Source: Ptychodera flava | Taxonomy: Eukaryota > Hemichordata > Enteropneusta > Ptychoderidae | Direction: 5' to 3' | DNA length: 64,000 bases | Assembly (NCBI RefSeq): GCF_041260155.1 | Contig: NC_091928.1 | Span: 44,055,637 to 44,119,636, forward strand | Shown here: one piece after another, positions 13,201 through 24,572 of the stretch | How positions within the stretch are numbered: the stretch's first letter is position 1 | How the letters are laid out: each line of letters opens with the position of its first letter | Program-made: the position numbers and the translations under genes | Notes under the pieces: model-generated | The model's input: the letters and a program-made list of their open reading frames with translations, nothing else | Told to the model about the DNA's origin: nothing | Databases searched by the model: none

Positions 13201-16200
13201 ATGTTGGACGAGATCAGCATCAGTGGCGAGAACACGACGACCAGTACTACAGAATCTGAGACAAAGTGTACCAGCTGTGACGACAACGCCACGGTCACGT
13301 CGTACTGCGACGACTGCTCGGAGTGGCTCTGCGATGCTTGTGTGCAAGCCCATCAAAGAGTGCGAGTCACAAAGGACCACATAATCCAGCCGAAGGAGTC
13401 GGCGGAGGCGGCGCAGAAAGGAACGTCAATGAGTCCGGGAAGTTTTCGCGAGAGGCCTTTAATGTGCCCCTTACACAAACAGGAACAGTTGAAGTTGTAC
13501 TGTGAAACGTGTGATAAACTGACATGCAGGGACTGCCAACTACTAGGACACAAAGAGCACAAGTAAGTAGTAATACATATAAAGTGTGTATGAAAACATC
13601 TTTTTGAATATTTTAAGACCCCTGAAATCATACACGTAGTTACTATAAAAATGATTTTTATGGACTTGTACATTATATTTGTACAACTTGCCCAGTGGGT
13701 AAAAATATACATGGTTTTATACCAACTTTGCTTTTTACTGACTTCGCAAATGGAAAAGTGATACTGCCTGGCAGAATTAGGGTTGAGCTACTGTATAAGG
13801 CTGAAAATATAAAATTTTCTCATCAGCTTTTTAAACATCCAATACACTTGCACTGTTATCATCTGATTTCACTAGATATTACAATAGACTTCTGTAGTCA
13901 ATAAAATGCAATGCTTGCTGTGACCCCAAATTAATCTAGAATTATTGCTACAAGTTATGTTGGCTTCCAAGCAAATACATGCAATGTACGTACATGTAAA
14001 TGCATACACACCTGTGGTGGCCAATGACCTGAAGGCCATTTTCAGAGTGAAATTGTTTGTACTGTGTAGGTTTCATATGATAGCATGTAATTTGAAATCA
14101 GAAAGTTTCTTTGTGTATCCTATGGTACACATTGTACATGTAGATGTAAAACAGGGTCAACCTGAGGGCATTACCCTCCCAATAGAAAAGGAACCTAGAA
14201 AAATGTATCGTATTTCCTTGTTTTATGTAGAATATTTAGTCCTTGAACAACTGTTTCATTGCTACAACCCATACTGTATATTGTTCTAAGTTCAGTATAT
14301 CAGTGTTTTTTGTCAGGGACAGCACCCCGTAATATTTCCTGGGTTCCTTAAGAATATCAATTCTCATTTTGGAGGACAACAGACATGGAAATGGGGACCA
14401 AACACCATTAATTATCTTACAATGTGCCAAATCCTAGCAAAAAACCGTGCATTTGTTGAACAAAGATTGTTTGTAAAAGTTTAATTTGGTTTCTTAACCC
14501 ATTGACCCTGTTTGTTTGAATCGCACCAGGACACTTAAAGTTTCTTGTTCGTGCTTTGCAAGCCTGAAGTGAAAGAGAGTGTATTTTCGCATGAGTGAAA
14601 ATTAGTGGGTATATACATGTACTGTAGTTTTGATATATAAAAGAAGGCCGGGTATGGGAGGGGTGTGTTTCCCAGGCAGCCTCCTGTTGCCAGCCATAGT
14701 ATGTACATGTACATACCCTTCCTTTACCCCTATCCCTGTAATTCCCTGTATATGTCAGTTACTAGTGAAATCAGTGTCCAATCTGTGTTCGCTAATCTTC
14801 ATTTTTGCCTGAAAGTTGCCATTACTATAATGATGCAAAATATAATGGAATCACCATATATCCAAGATTAAGTATGACCAGGAAGTTATCACTGAAAAAA
14901 ACAAACTAAGTCTGTTCTGTTTTGCATGAATGACCTGTACATGTACAAGTTGCTTACATTATCATGCAAAGGGACTGGGAATCTTATTTGTAACAATCAA
15001 AGATCACATGTCAGCACGTGATATCAGATCTATCACTCAGATCAAAATAAGCTGTGTGAGCACTGTCTGCAGGGACACAGGATATATAAGGGTGCACTTG
15101 TTTGGGCTGGTGGCACTGTAAGATATCATTATTACATGTATGTAATGCAAGTGTACTTCCCTAAAACGTATCATGGCTTTACCTGGATTTAGGTGCCAAA
15201 CAAATTGTAAATATCAATTTGTATGTTGATATGAAGTTTTAACCATGCTTTCTTCATTTTGCCTTTCAGATATCAGTTTGTGAATGAGGCTGCGGCAAGG
15301 CAAAAGGGGACTATGACAGCCTTCCTCCAGAAACTGGAGGAGAAAAAACAGTTCATTGCCAATGCTCACAAGAGAATCCAAGAAAAACAAAAACAAATAA
15401 ATGAACTTGAAAACAAGACAAGTCAGGATATACGATTATTTATGTTGACTCTGATTAATGAAGTAAACAGGAGGGCGAAACGGTTACTGGCCGACCTCAA
15501 GGAGACGTGTGCTATTAAAAAGAAACGCTTGGAAGTGCAGGCACAGGAGGTGCAGCAACTAGGGAAACTGCTTGATCATTGTATGAACTTCACCACGAAC
15601 ACTGTCCTGAAAGGAAGCAATGCTGCATTGCTGTACAGCAAGAAAACCATTCTACAGCAGCTTGTGAATGTACTTCGCATCCCGTGCAACAAGACGCCGA
15701 TCTTCGGAATGGACATCAAGTTCCTCTTTGACATGAACAACGCCACCAAGCAGATTTCTAAGTTTGGGGTGTTGTTGATCAGCGACGCGTCGGGCCAAGG
15801 CAGCAACCCGAGCAACGTGGTTCAGCAGCTGAATCGAGCCATCCAGCAGGCACCCCGACAGGCTTTCTTGGGTGGTGGTGGGGGCGCTCATCCAAACCAA
15901 TCACCACCGCAGTACGGACAGATTCTCTATCAGCAGCAGCAGCAGCGACTCAAGCAGCAGCAACAGCAGCAGCAGCATCAACAGCAACAGCGACAACATC
16001 AGTGGCAGCAATTGCAACAGCGAAAGATCACCCTACAGCAGCTTGCCAATCAGAGGCAACAACAGCATCAGCCTGGCATGCCCCCTGCAGCACAGATCCC
16101 CACCTCTATGTCAGCAACTATGAACAGCCCGCCAACAGCTCCTGTCAACCAGTTTCAACGTCAACTGATTCAGCAGGGTGAAGTAAAACAAGAACCGCCT

Positions 16201-19200
16201 AGGCTATCACACATGCCTATGAACCCAAAGCCGCAAGTGCAACCTAGGTTGATTGCCCCGAAACCGTCACCAACACAAGCGACTGTGTTACACGGAAATC
16301 CGGTCATTTCTAACGTTGTATCGTTTGGCAACCTGACGCGTCTGTCGCCAAGCACCCTACGCCAGCTGAGTCCCTCAGTCCGCGACCTTCAAGAGGCTGT
16401 TTTTACGCATATGCCGCCTGCCCAGGGGAACAACCAAGTGAGCAGTGCCAGTGGGGGCGACAAACAACTGCCTACAAGTCCCCCTACTATGCCTGTGACT
16501 ATTCCATTCAACCAAGGACAGCAACAGGAGCACGTCAGCTCTGCCAAAACTGAAATCAAAAGTGAAGCGGAATCGCCACGGGAGAAACCGTCGTGTAGCT
16601 TTGAGAAAGCTGCACGAAAGGGGACCCCTCCGCTGAGTACAGGCTCTGGTCAAGTTGACACAACAGGGCTTCATTTAGGCAGCTCTCGGCCATCAAGCAA
16701 TGCCTCCTCTTGGTGAGTCCCACTCAATTGAATATTACTGTAAGCCCTTATCCTGCAGGGTCTGTTACATAGGTATTGAGCTAAAACGTGCGTGTATTTT
16801 CACCTACTTCCTCAGGTGTTATCCGAGGGTTACTCACCAAAAGTCATATTTACAATATCTTAAATTGAGTTGTTACTCATGCCTTACTGAGAAAATTGGT
16901 GAAATGGAATATGTCTTCTTGAAGTTATCTTATCTATATGATAGAGGACCTCACAATACATTTTATACTTTGATGGTGTGTGTTTTGCAGTGATGGTAGG
17001 AGCAGTGTCACTTCCGAGCCCAGCACAAGCAATGTACGTGTCAAACAGGAACCTATGAGTGCGGATGAGCCAAGTGCCTGTGGTGTTGTACCGCTGGATG
17101 AGCCAAGTGCCTGTGGTGTTGTACCGCTGGATTTCACTGTCAAGAGAAGTGACAGCCATATAGAAGACGATGATCCCTTGTCAATGTTTCCAGTAAGTCG
17201 ACTTTGATGTGTAAATTTTCATGGTATCCTGCAGAGGGCTTTCTAACACAGCAGTACTGAGCAGGGTTTTCCACAAGGGGATTATGAGGGGCGGGCAGCT
17301 ACTCAGTTTTTGGAACAATCTTTTCATACATTAAGAACTGTACTAAAGAATATAATTTCACAACAAAGTAGTATTCAAATTATGCATTCTTATGTAAATT
17401 AGCTATACATCTGTTGTTCAAAACTGTTTGGAACACAGAACACTGCTGCACAATCAAAAGTAAGACATTAGCACTGAGGCATGGGGAAGGGAACGCAAGC
17501 CATTTCACCAATTTCCATATTTCCGCATGATTTATCATACCTGAGAAACTCCCCTTGGCTGTATGTGTTTTAGTATTTGTTATGGACAACAGGATTGGCT
17601 TTCCACACGGTAATTATCCCAAGAGAAAACATCTGAAGCCTAACTTCTTTGCCAGCCTAATTGTTAACCACAGGCCCAACAAAATGGCCACAAAAAGAGC
17701 ACAGTGAAGGAAAACCATGGTGGCAAAATGCTGAACCAGTTTTCCATATTCATTCATGTACTGTCCTTTTGAAGGCTAAAACCAGTGACAGTGTAGATGC
17801 TTGCTGTAACATGTACATTCTCAAAAGACCATATCATCACACCCCTCTCCCACCAGTTTCCATTGAACATACAGGTCCAACCACAACCTTGAGGGGCTGA
17901 ACATTTCAGTGTCTGTGATTCCCAATTATTGACTGTCATCATAGTCAGTCATCACATTGTACATGTACAACACTTGTCTGTCTACATTCACTGTAAGCCA
18001 AGTGAAGGATTTTAGTCAAGGATAAGTGAAGCTATAAACGCCACCAGGGTTTCTGATTTAGTTTCTAAGGTTCCACAACGATATCAAAATAATCAAATTA
18101 TGAGACAGCAGCAATTTCACTTTAAGATAATGTAGAACTTGTGGCATATCTGAACTCCATGAAGCCCTTTTAGGATTTCTAGAAAGTTCTGTTGATAACT
18201 GAACAGCACTTCATGTGCATGTCATGTGCAAATCGTCTTGAGTCAAGGAGAAGTCTCTAGATTCAGTGACATGTCAATTTCATGTAGGGGCCTCACTGGT
18301 TACTCCTTCCTGACTGTTTTCTTGTGTTCCCGAAATATTTGCAAATAAAAGCACTGTGAGTGGAGAAACCAACCCAAACATAAGACTAGTTCAGAGAAAT
18401 TCTCTGAACACAGTTCAATATCATATACCGGTGCAGCACTCAGTGCTACTCGCTTGTACACCTGTATCTGTATGCAGTACATGTAAACACTGATTTCTTT
18501 TCATTTAAGGAACTTCTTGACATTGCAAATCCTGCTACCACACAACCAGAAAAGGGCGGCAAAGGTAGTAACCTTGGCAACGAGGGCAACGAAGTGCCGG
18601 AATCTCCTGAACCAACAGCAGGGCCCTCAGAAGAGAGGGCAAATGATGATGAGAGCGAGGATTACTGTGCGTGCTGTCACAATGGCGGTGATCTTCTGTG
18701 CTGCGAGAAATGTCCCAAAGTCTTCCATCTACAGTGTCACATTCCATCACTCACTGCCACGCCAAAGTAAGCCCTCTCTGTGCACACTTGTGGCTCTTTT
18801 GACTCAGGTCTAAAAAGTATGCCGTTGTCCAAAAAATAAGTTACATATATGTGTGTTGCAGGGAGTAAAGGCACCAGTTAATATATTTCAATATCAAAAA
18901 AATACACAAGGCCATTCATTTTATATGGACAAATCTTTCTTGTCATTGAATCTTAATCGAAAAGGATACTTTTATCCTACATACAAACATACCTGTGAAT
19001 GTCTACCAATATATGTGTGTACAGTAAAATTTGTCAGCGTGCCACACTTCCTTAAACAATAGTCTGAAGAATGGAAAATATGTCCAGAATGCAGAGGAGA
19101 ATTGAAACAGGAGAGTTTGGCAATGTTGTCCAAAGAATGAGTGTTGTTTGAATTAGGTCATTGGTATAGAGTCATTTTGAAGGACAGGCTGACAACATTT

Positions 19201-21279
19201 TTACCTTCTCGTGTCTATTATAGACAGAGAAGGTATTAGAGTTGAAAACCAGTATGCTGCTGTCAAGAACTTCCGTCTGTCAAGATCCGTTGACGGCATG
19301 CCATTGTGATGGGTCATATCATAAACTGGTGGGGGTTGTTCATGGCTCAGGTTGAGGTGTGGGAGAACGATTTTGAGCTATGACAAAAATCAGAAGGGAC
19401 TTAGCGACATAGCCACAGTGTTAAGCCTTTCTCCAAGGTTTCTTAGTTGACTACAATCTATTACAGACTACTGAGCTGACGTTAGGGGTACTCACTTTGT
19501 GTTTGCTCACTCTGTGAGCGCTAGTGTTTGGTACTGAATCTGGGCCTGTTGCATAATCTGCAGAGATGATCATATGCCTCCGAGTCTGAAAACTGTCATT
19601 GTGTAAGCCTGTCGGCATTTTCCTTGCATTTTTTCTCATTTAATTTTGCAAAATATCGGCGAGTACCTCAATATTTCAAGATAACCCTTTCTTCCCAATC
19701 GTTTCCTGGAGTTTCAGAGTCATATGAACGAAAATGAGTGAAAGTTTTAGACAGGAAAATCGGACGTCGGCCATGTTCAATGTTTACAGTACAATCAGAA
19801 GTTTACGTGGAGGAATTAACCAACAAACACAGGAGTGTTCATGATGCCCGCCCTCTAGAGGCAGACCCTCCTATATGAAGTACCACATTTGATGCTTGTG
19901 GAAAGCTTGACCACACAATGGAGCATTTAAACTTTTAGAAAATGACAAACTGAATAAGAAGGTATTCAGAAAATGTCAAATACTGAGGAAAAATGCGCAA
20001 ATATTCAAAATAAACAGGTTAACTGATTGGTCAGCTATAAAAAACAATGAAAATGTTTATGATCAAAAGTTTTTGAGATGCGCACATTTTAACAAATACA
20101 GAAATTATTAACATTATAAATATAAGACCAAACTATTTTTTCAGGGATGGGACAGGTTGGAAATGAGGGTGAGAGACAAAGGCACTCCTATTGCTGCATG
20201 TGGATGCAGCCACACCATTTCATTTACAGCATACTTATTCACTGTGTTGTGTTCAAGTTCCATATTGTACTGACTGTCATACAAGGATAACATAAGCAAA
20301 TCAAATCAAATTAGTTAAGGATCAATGCTGTTGTGGGATTTTGCTGAACATGGCTGATATTTCGCCCTATATATTTGGTATCCAGCAAAGGCATATTTTG
20401 ATGTCAAGTCAAAATTAACACTACATTGCTGACAATATATTTTACCGTTTCTGCATGAATTTTTCTTTTTTAAATTATAGTATATTAGTACTTCAAACAG
20501 ATTAACAGTTATCGTGATGTCAATCCATAATTTTACATCACAAAGACTGTAATTCTGCCAATTTCTTTGTTTTTCAGTCATTTTATAAATTTTGCACTGC
20601 ACAAGATGATTGAACAAATTGCAATGTTTGAATTTGTAAACTCAAAGAATAAAAATCCTTTGGTCACAAATTAAATTATTTTTGAAAAGAAATTTACTCT
20701 TAAACACTTTTAGCATATATTCTTTACACGGTCATGTATTTCAAGGAAAATATGCCTATTAAAAACAGTAATTTCTTCACTTTCAATTTTTTTTCAATAC
20801 TATGACAATTATCAGCCATGAGGTTATACAAACGCAAGACCAGATAGGCGTTTTTCATCATTTCCACAGGACTCTTTGGAAAATCCATTAAAAACAGTTA
20901 AAAGTTACTGGAAATGATCACTTGGTATACATTTAATTTACAGATGCCAGGTTGTGTATTTCACATGCACTCAGGTCAGTAAGGAAGTGCGTCATTACTA
21001 TTTTGGACTGTTAATTCTTTTTCTGAATTGTTTAACTTTTTTCCACATTGAACTATCTTTAGGCAGTTTATACTGTAGCTTAGAATTTTTTTGATTGATG
21101 TATTTAATCATCTTTTGGGTTCTTTGGGTCCATATCCCACCTCATGCCCCTACATCATCAACTATTTACCAACAACTCCATGCCAACAACCAATTACCTG
21201 ACCTGGCCACCACATTAGAGAAGGTACAGCGTCATTGACGGTATTTTTTGTAAGGTGGCATTTCTATCAAATATTTGTA

Positions 21280-21341
<62 letters not shown>

Positions 21342-24300
21342 TTTGTGAGATTGAGTGAGAGAGTGTGCCAAAGAGGATGTGTAAGAGACAGAACAGGGAA
21401 GTTAAGATGCAAGTGAACACTGATGTTTCCAGCATTAAAAACATTGTACAGTGTGTTTAACTAGTGTCAAAGAAATTCCTCAGTTAAAGGAAAACAGTGC
21501 TAAATTCTAGTAGCCCATTTCCGACTTTTAAAAATGTGTAAATGTAAATAACAGCCATGGAAGGTGTTCCCTGACAGCTTTGTTTCTCCGTAGCCTATTT
21601 ACACATGCCCTTTTTTGTGGCAAATTGATCCAGAATCTAGATATAGTCACTTTGGAATGCAGCAGTGAACAATCCAATGATCAGGTTGCTATTTTAGTTG
21701 AACAAGATTTCTGCTGATTCACCCTTGAACTTAGTAGAAAGCCTACTCCCATATAGGCAGGGATGAACCAGGCGTATTACCAGAAATCAAGGCAGAAAGG
21801 GGTATCTGACATCAGCTGCCTTGTGCCGATGATGTAAATGTATCTTGTATTTCATTTCTGTAATGTTATCCTGTTTTTCCAGTGATACATGGATCTGTGG
21901 TCTCTGCCAAGAAGTTGCCATGGAAACACATCAGGATAAAGACGAGGACGGTTCCCTGAAGAGGAAAGCTAGTTCTGGACTGGATGAATTTGAAACCAAG
22001 GTACAAAAAATAATGTCAGTAGACTCCTCCAGCTCACAGGAAACTGATTGTATCACTTTGATTAGCTAATTAGTAATTTACATATTGCCTTGAGTTTAAA
22101 TTGGAATTTATTGCGTCATTTGCATTGAGAAATATGACCTTCAGATTTAATAGCTCGAATTTTTCGTTAGTTCGTTTTTATTATCCTGCTTTTTTTTGTC
22201 AATAGTTGTATTTTGCTGATTTTCATGGATAGCCTAAAGTACATACAGGTACATTGTTTGATCTTAGTACCCAGGAAATACAAATTTTGTTTTGCAGACT
22301 TGATATTTGATGGCAACAGACAATATGAAATGAAATTTTTCCCACTTTATGAATCTTGCCGTGCTCAACACTGCATTCACAATGATGCTATGGGCAAATT
22401 TCTTGCTGATATAATGTTTCACAGAAAATTTACAATATATTGTATGAAATGCACTGTGTTTTAGAGCAAGATGTTGCAGACAATTCTAGTATCTGATCAG
22501 ATGAAATTTAATTTTGTCTTTCCAGAATTATTATAATACCATCTCTTCAATCAGACGGCTTTGTCCAGACAGCAAATTTAATCTCTGGGCGTGTGTGTTT
22601 TGTTATTGCTTTCTATTAGCAAAGCTATTTAAATAACAATAGAAGACCATATGGTCTGACTTGGCGCCCTCTTGTGGCCACTGATAATATTTTGTCATGT
22701 CCCTCATCAGTGCCAGTTTGTAGAAAAGTTGCCACCTGTAAACATGCAATAATAATTTGTCATGACTTTTCCAGGTGTGCCAGAAAATTTTATTGGAACT
22801 CTTTTGTCACAAGGCCAGTCCACCCTTTCATGAACCAGTTCCAAAAACGGTAAGCAGCTGCGATGTATGTACTAATTTCTAACTCACAACTAAATATTTG
22901 CATTCATTTCCTTTCTACTAACTCAACTTTGATCTTCTGATTGTGTTATCTCTGCAGTGAACAATTATCAATGTGTTACTCATGCATAGAGCACTATGAC
23001 CCAATGATTATGTCTGTGTCTGGTTTAGACCTTGCAAGACGATGTTTTGTGTTTATTAGTGGTTGCCATGGCAATGAAAAGTACCATCATAGTGATTAAA
23101 ATTTTCCTTACAAGTAGCGCAGTGACCTTTCACCTTTCTTGTAATGCTATCTGTGGCATAGTACATTGTAGCACAACTGTTGCATTCAACGTTTATACGG
23201 TATTGTCTGTTGCACTATCTTCACTAGAGAATCATGTGATAAATGTGTGCTAATGGGGTGAAAGAATTTCAAAAGCACAATCTGAAAGCAATATTATACC
23301 GTACCAAGGGAGTGAATGTCTCTTTATTTTCAGTGAAATTCAGATTGGTAGATTTTTAGCTGTAAAGACATAGGAGCTATCTTTTGTGTTGCACTTTATT
23401 TGTTGGTTGATCTATTGTGGTAAAATGGAATACTTTCCTAGGAATACAAAACAAAAATTGTACTTTACAAAAACTGTTGTGATATATATAATTTTAAATA
23501 CTACTTTGGTGTTAGATTTCATGTTTTGATAACTCTGGATGATTTTATTCACTTGCCAGGTTCCAGATTATTACAAGATAGTGGCCAATCCCATGGACCT
23601 CAGCACAATCAAACACAAACTAGAGAGCTATGAAAATATAGAAGACTTCATATCAGATTGTAGACTGGTGTTTTCAAACTGTGCCATCTTCAACGCTGTA
23701 AGTATTGCCTGTTGACTCAAAATGAAATTGTTGCGTTGTGTAGAGATAAAGGCAGGCATATGTGAGGCGGTCGAAGTTTGGACATGTTTGATTCAGGACA
23801 AATGCAGGTGCACATTTAGTATGCCTGAATCATTTTGTTTACATACCAGTGACACCCGGGAACTGGGAGGTGGTTACGCGTTGATCGTGATATTCACGAT
23901 TTGCTTCCTGTTTTGTTTGACACGTATCCTTACACTGATCATTAATTGATTGCTTGACAGTAAGCAGTCAGAATATGTGTAGTACGTTATCTTCATGTCA
24001 CAATGATAGACTGTTGCTGTGTGAAGTGAACTCAAAACGTCATTGAATTTTCCACAAGTTCAGTTGCAAAGTGTGTGCGGAGGTAGAAGCAAAAATTCAA
24101 AACAATGGAAAAATCTTAAAGTAATAAAGAAAATCATTTCCATGGTAACAAAATAACATAATAGTCTGTCTGTTCTGCAGTGGATGTCCCAAGTTAATTA
24201 CTCAATTATTGAAGTGATGGCTGGAATTTGCAATTCTTGATTTCCTGTAAGCATCATCCAAAGATTTGAAACAGTGTGTAATATTTTAATTTATGATATT

Positions 24301-24572
24301 TCTTATGGAAGACCCAAAGTTTCATGTCAGCAGTGTCAGAAGTATAAGTTTGCCTGTACACATGGATACAGAAGAAGAGATTACATAAATTTTGCTTCTT
24401 TGATTCCCTGCAGCCGGATTCTGCCGTTGGTAAAGCTGGAAAGAGGCTGGATAAATTCCTGACAAGGCTGTTGGAGAGATACCTATCGGATTATATCGGC
24501 TCAACATCTGAACAGCCGCTCAGGTTCAACAAGCGGAAGAAGAGACCGAACGAAATTGTCCATTACCACTGA
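4104..24572 (+). CDS. TRIM24/33-like: TIF1-family transcriptional cofactor / E3 ligase (TRIM24/TRIM33-like), nine exons
   Basis: Exons joined by hand: 4104-4263, 13136-13562, 15270-16712, 16991-17192, 18510-18766, 21883-22000, 22775-22849, 23560-23697, 24414-24572 (992 codons plus TGA). All introns are GT/AG and the frame stays open throughout. Domain order is RING (C21-C60), B-box 1 (C98-H135), B-box 2 (C164-H195), coiled coil (about 197-290), poly-Gln linker (about 417-464), PHD finger (C797-C838) and bromodomain (about 870-975, acetyl-lysine Asn939). This order defines the TIF1 (TRIM24/28/33/66) family: nuclear chromatin readers with ubiquitin/SUMO ligase activity that regulate transcription. 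Length is close to human TRIM24 and TRIM33. An in-frame TAA at 4098-4100 supports the chosen start. The C-terminus is basic (RKKRP), a probable nuclear localisation signal. TRIM24 versus TRIM33 cannot be decided; an invertebrate gene is probably pre-duplication. Confidence 0.95.
4264..13135 (+). other. TIF1 intron 1 (8.9 kb), no gene seen
   Basis: AT-rich intronic DNA with many TACATGTA-type palindromes. Several tracts at 8430-8740 carry RFX-like TTGCTAGG/TTACTAGG half-sites. One copy of a dispersed repeat lies at 6981-7172. All reading frames here are short and lack splice or domain support. Confidence 0.7.
6981..7172 (+). repeat. Dispersed TTAA-flanked repeat, copy 1
   Basis: Starts TTAAAGACCCCTGAAA and ends near CTGTCTGGCAG. 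It shares its ends and much of its interior with 13617-13774. Only the left TTAA is evident, so transposon identity is tentative. Confidence 0.5.
13136..13562 (+). CDS. TRIM24/33-like: TIF1 exon 2: end of RING, B-box 1 and B-box 2
   Basis: The acceptor is TTTCACAG. The first two bases complete codon 54, followed by IRCPTC, which finishes the RING. B-box 1 ligands include C98, C101, C111, C114, C119, C122, H126 and H135. B-box 2 runs from C164 to H195 and ends LLGHKEHK, a very conserved TIF1 border. The donor is AA|GTAAGT in phase 2. Confidence 0.94.
13617..13774 (+). repeat. Dispersed TTAA-flanked repeat, copy 2
   Basis: Starts TTAAGACCCCTGAAAT and ends ACTGCCTGGCAG. It is similar to 6981-7172 and sits at the start of TIF1 intron 2. 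Confidence 0.5.
13775..15269 (+). other. Rest of TIF1 intron 2, no gene seen
   Basis: Non-coding by context. It carries scattered TACATGTA motifs and short chance reading frames only. The acceptor for exon 3 is preceded by a good pyrimidine tract (TTCATTTTGCCTTTCAG). Confidence 0.7.
15270..16712 (+). CDS. TRIM24/33-like: TIF1 exon 3: coiled coil and Gln/Pro-rich linker
   Basis: The large exon (1443 nt, residues 197-676) opens YQFVNEAA, continuing the B-box 2/coiled-coil border. A heptad-rich helix follows, used in the family for oligomerisation. CAG/CAA-rich codons give a poly-Gln tract at about residues 417-464. The rest is a Pro/Ser/Gln-rich disordered linker with two possible SUMO sites, VKQE (K502) and IKSE (K626). 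I see no clear PxVxL HP1 box. The donor is TG|GTGAGT in phase 2. Confidence 0.92.
16991..17192 (+). CDS. TRIM24/33-like: TIF1 exon 4: acidic linker with an exact internal duplication
   Basis: Acceptor TTTTGCAG, donor CCA|GTAAGT; residues 678-744. It contains VKQEP (K695), a SUMO consensus, followed by two identical copies of an 11-residue unit ([11 protein letters not shown], residues 702-712 and 713-723). It ends with DDDPLSMFP, which leads into the PHD exon. Confidence 0.9.
17064..17129 (+). repeat. 33-bp perfect tandem duplication inside TIF1 exon 4
   Basis: Two identical 33-bp units, 17064-17096 and 17097-17129. They preserve frame and add 11 residues to the linker. There is no synonymous difference between the units. 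Confidence 0.95.
17193..18509 (+). other. TIF1 intron 4, no gene seen
   Basis: 1.3 kb between the linker and PHD exons. I see no repeats with clear borders and no supported reading frame. Confidence 0.65.
18510..18766 (+). CDS. TRIM24/33-like: TIF1 exon 5: N-terminal two thirds of the PHD finger
   Basis: Acceptor CATTTAAG, donor AA|GTAAGC in phase 2; residues 745-829 plus a split codon. It carries [16 protein letters not shown] and [12 protein letters not shown], giving zinc ligands C797, C800, C809, C812, H817 and C820. In the family this finger reads the unmodified histone H3 N-terminus. Confidence 0.95.
18767..21882 (+). other. TIF1 intron 5 with a (TG)n(AG)n microsatellite
   Basis: This intron interrupts the PHD finger. 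A TG dinucleotide run followed by a GA run lies at about 21281-21341, giving artefactual reading frames on the minus strand. Otherwise AT-rich with no gene seen. Confidence 0.7.
21883..22000 (+). CDS. TRIM24/33-like: TIF1 exon 6: end of PHD and PHD-bromodomain linker
   Basis: Acceptor TTTTTCCAG, donor AAG|GTACAA; residues 831-869. DTWICGLC supplies the invariant Trp and the last zinc ligands C835 and C838. A basic LKRKAS stretch follows. Confidence 0.93.
22775..22849 (+). CDS. TRIM24/33-like: TIF1 exon 7: bromodomain helix Z
   Basis: A 75-nt phase 0-0 exon (residues 870-894) encoding [17 protein letters not shown] and then EPVP. This matches the first bromodomain helix and the start of the ZA loop in TIF1 proteins. 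Acceptor TTTTCCAG, donor ACG|GTAAGC. Confidence 0.92.
23560..23697 (+). CDS. TRIM24/33-like: TIF1 exon 8: bromodomain core
   Basis: A 138-nt phase 0-0 exon (residues 895-940). [18 protein letters not shown] is the diagnostic ZA-loop segment, and NCAIFN ends with Asn939, the acetyl-lysine-binding position. Acceptor CTTGCCAG, donor GCT|GTAAGT. Confidence 0.95.
24414..24572 (+). CDS. TRIM24/33-like: TIF1 exon 9: last bromodomain helix and C-terminus
   Basis: Acceptor TTCCCTGCAG; residues 941-992 and TGA at 24570-24572. [16 protein letters not shown] continues the bromodomain, followed by a helix and a basic tail (RKKRP) ending in VHYH. Mammalian TRIM24/33 also end in a basic tail. Confidence 0.92.
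   Translation, partial: PDSAVGKAGKRLDKFLTRLLERYLSDYIGSTSEQPLRFNKRKKRPNEIVHYH

Larger units (their letters stand above)
22001..24413 (+). other. TIF1 introns 6-8 around the two middle bromodomain exons
   Basis: Apart from the exons at 22775-22849 and 23560-23697, the intronic DNA holds only short chance frames. Introns 6, 7 and 8 are each about 0.7 kb. Confidence 0.65.
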
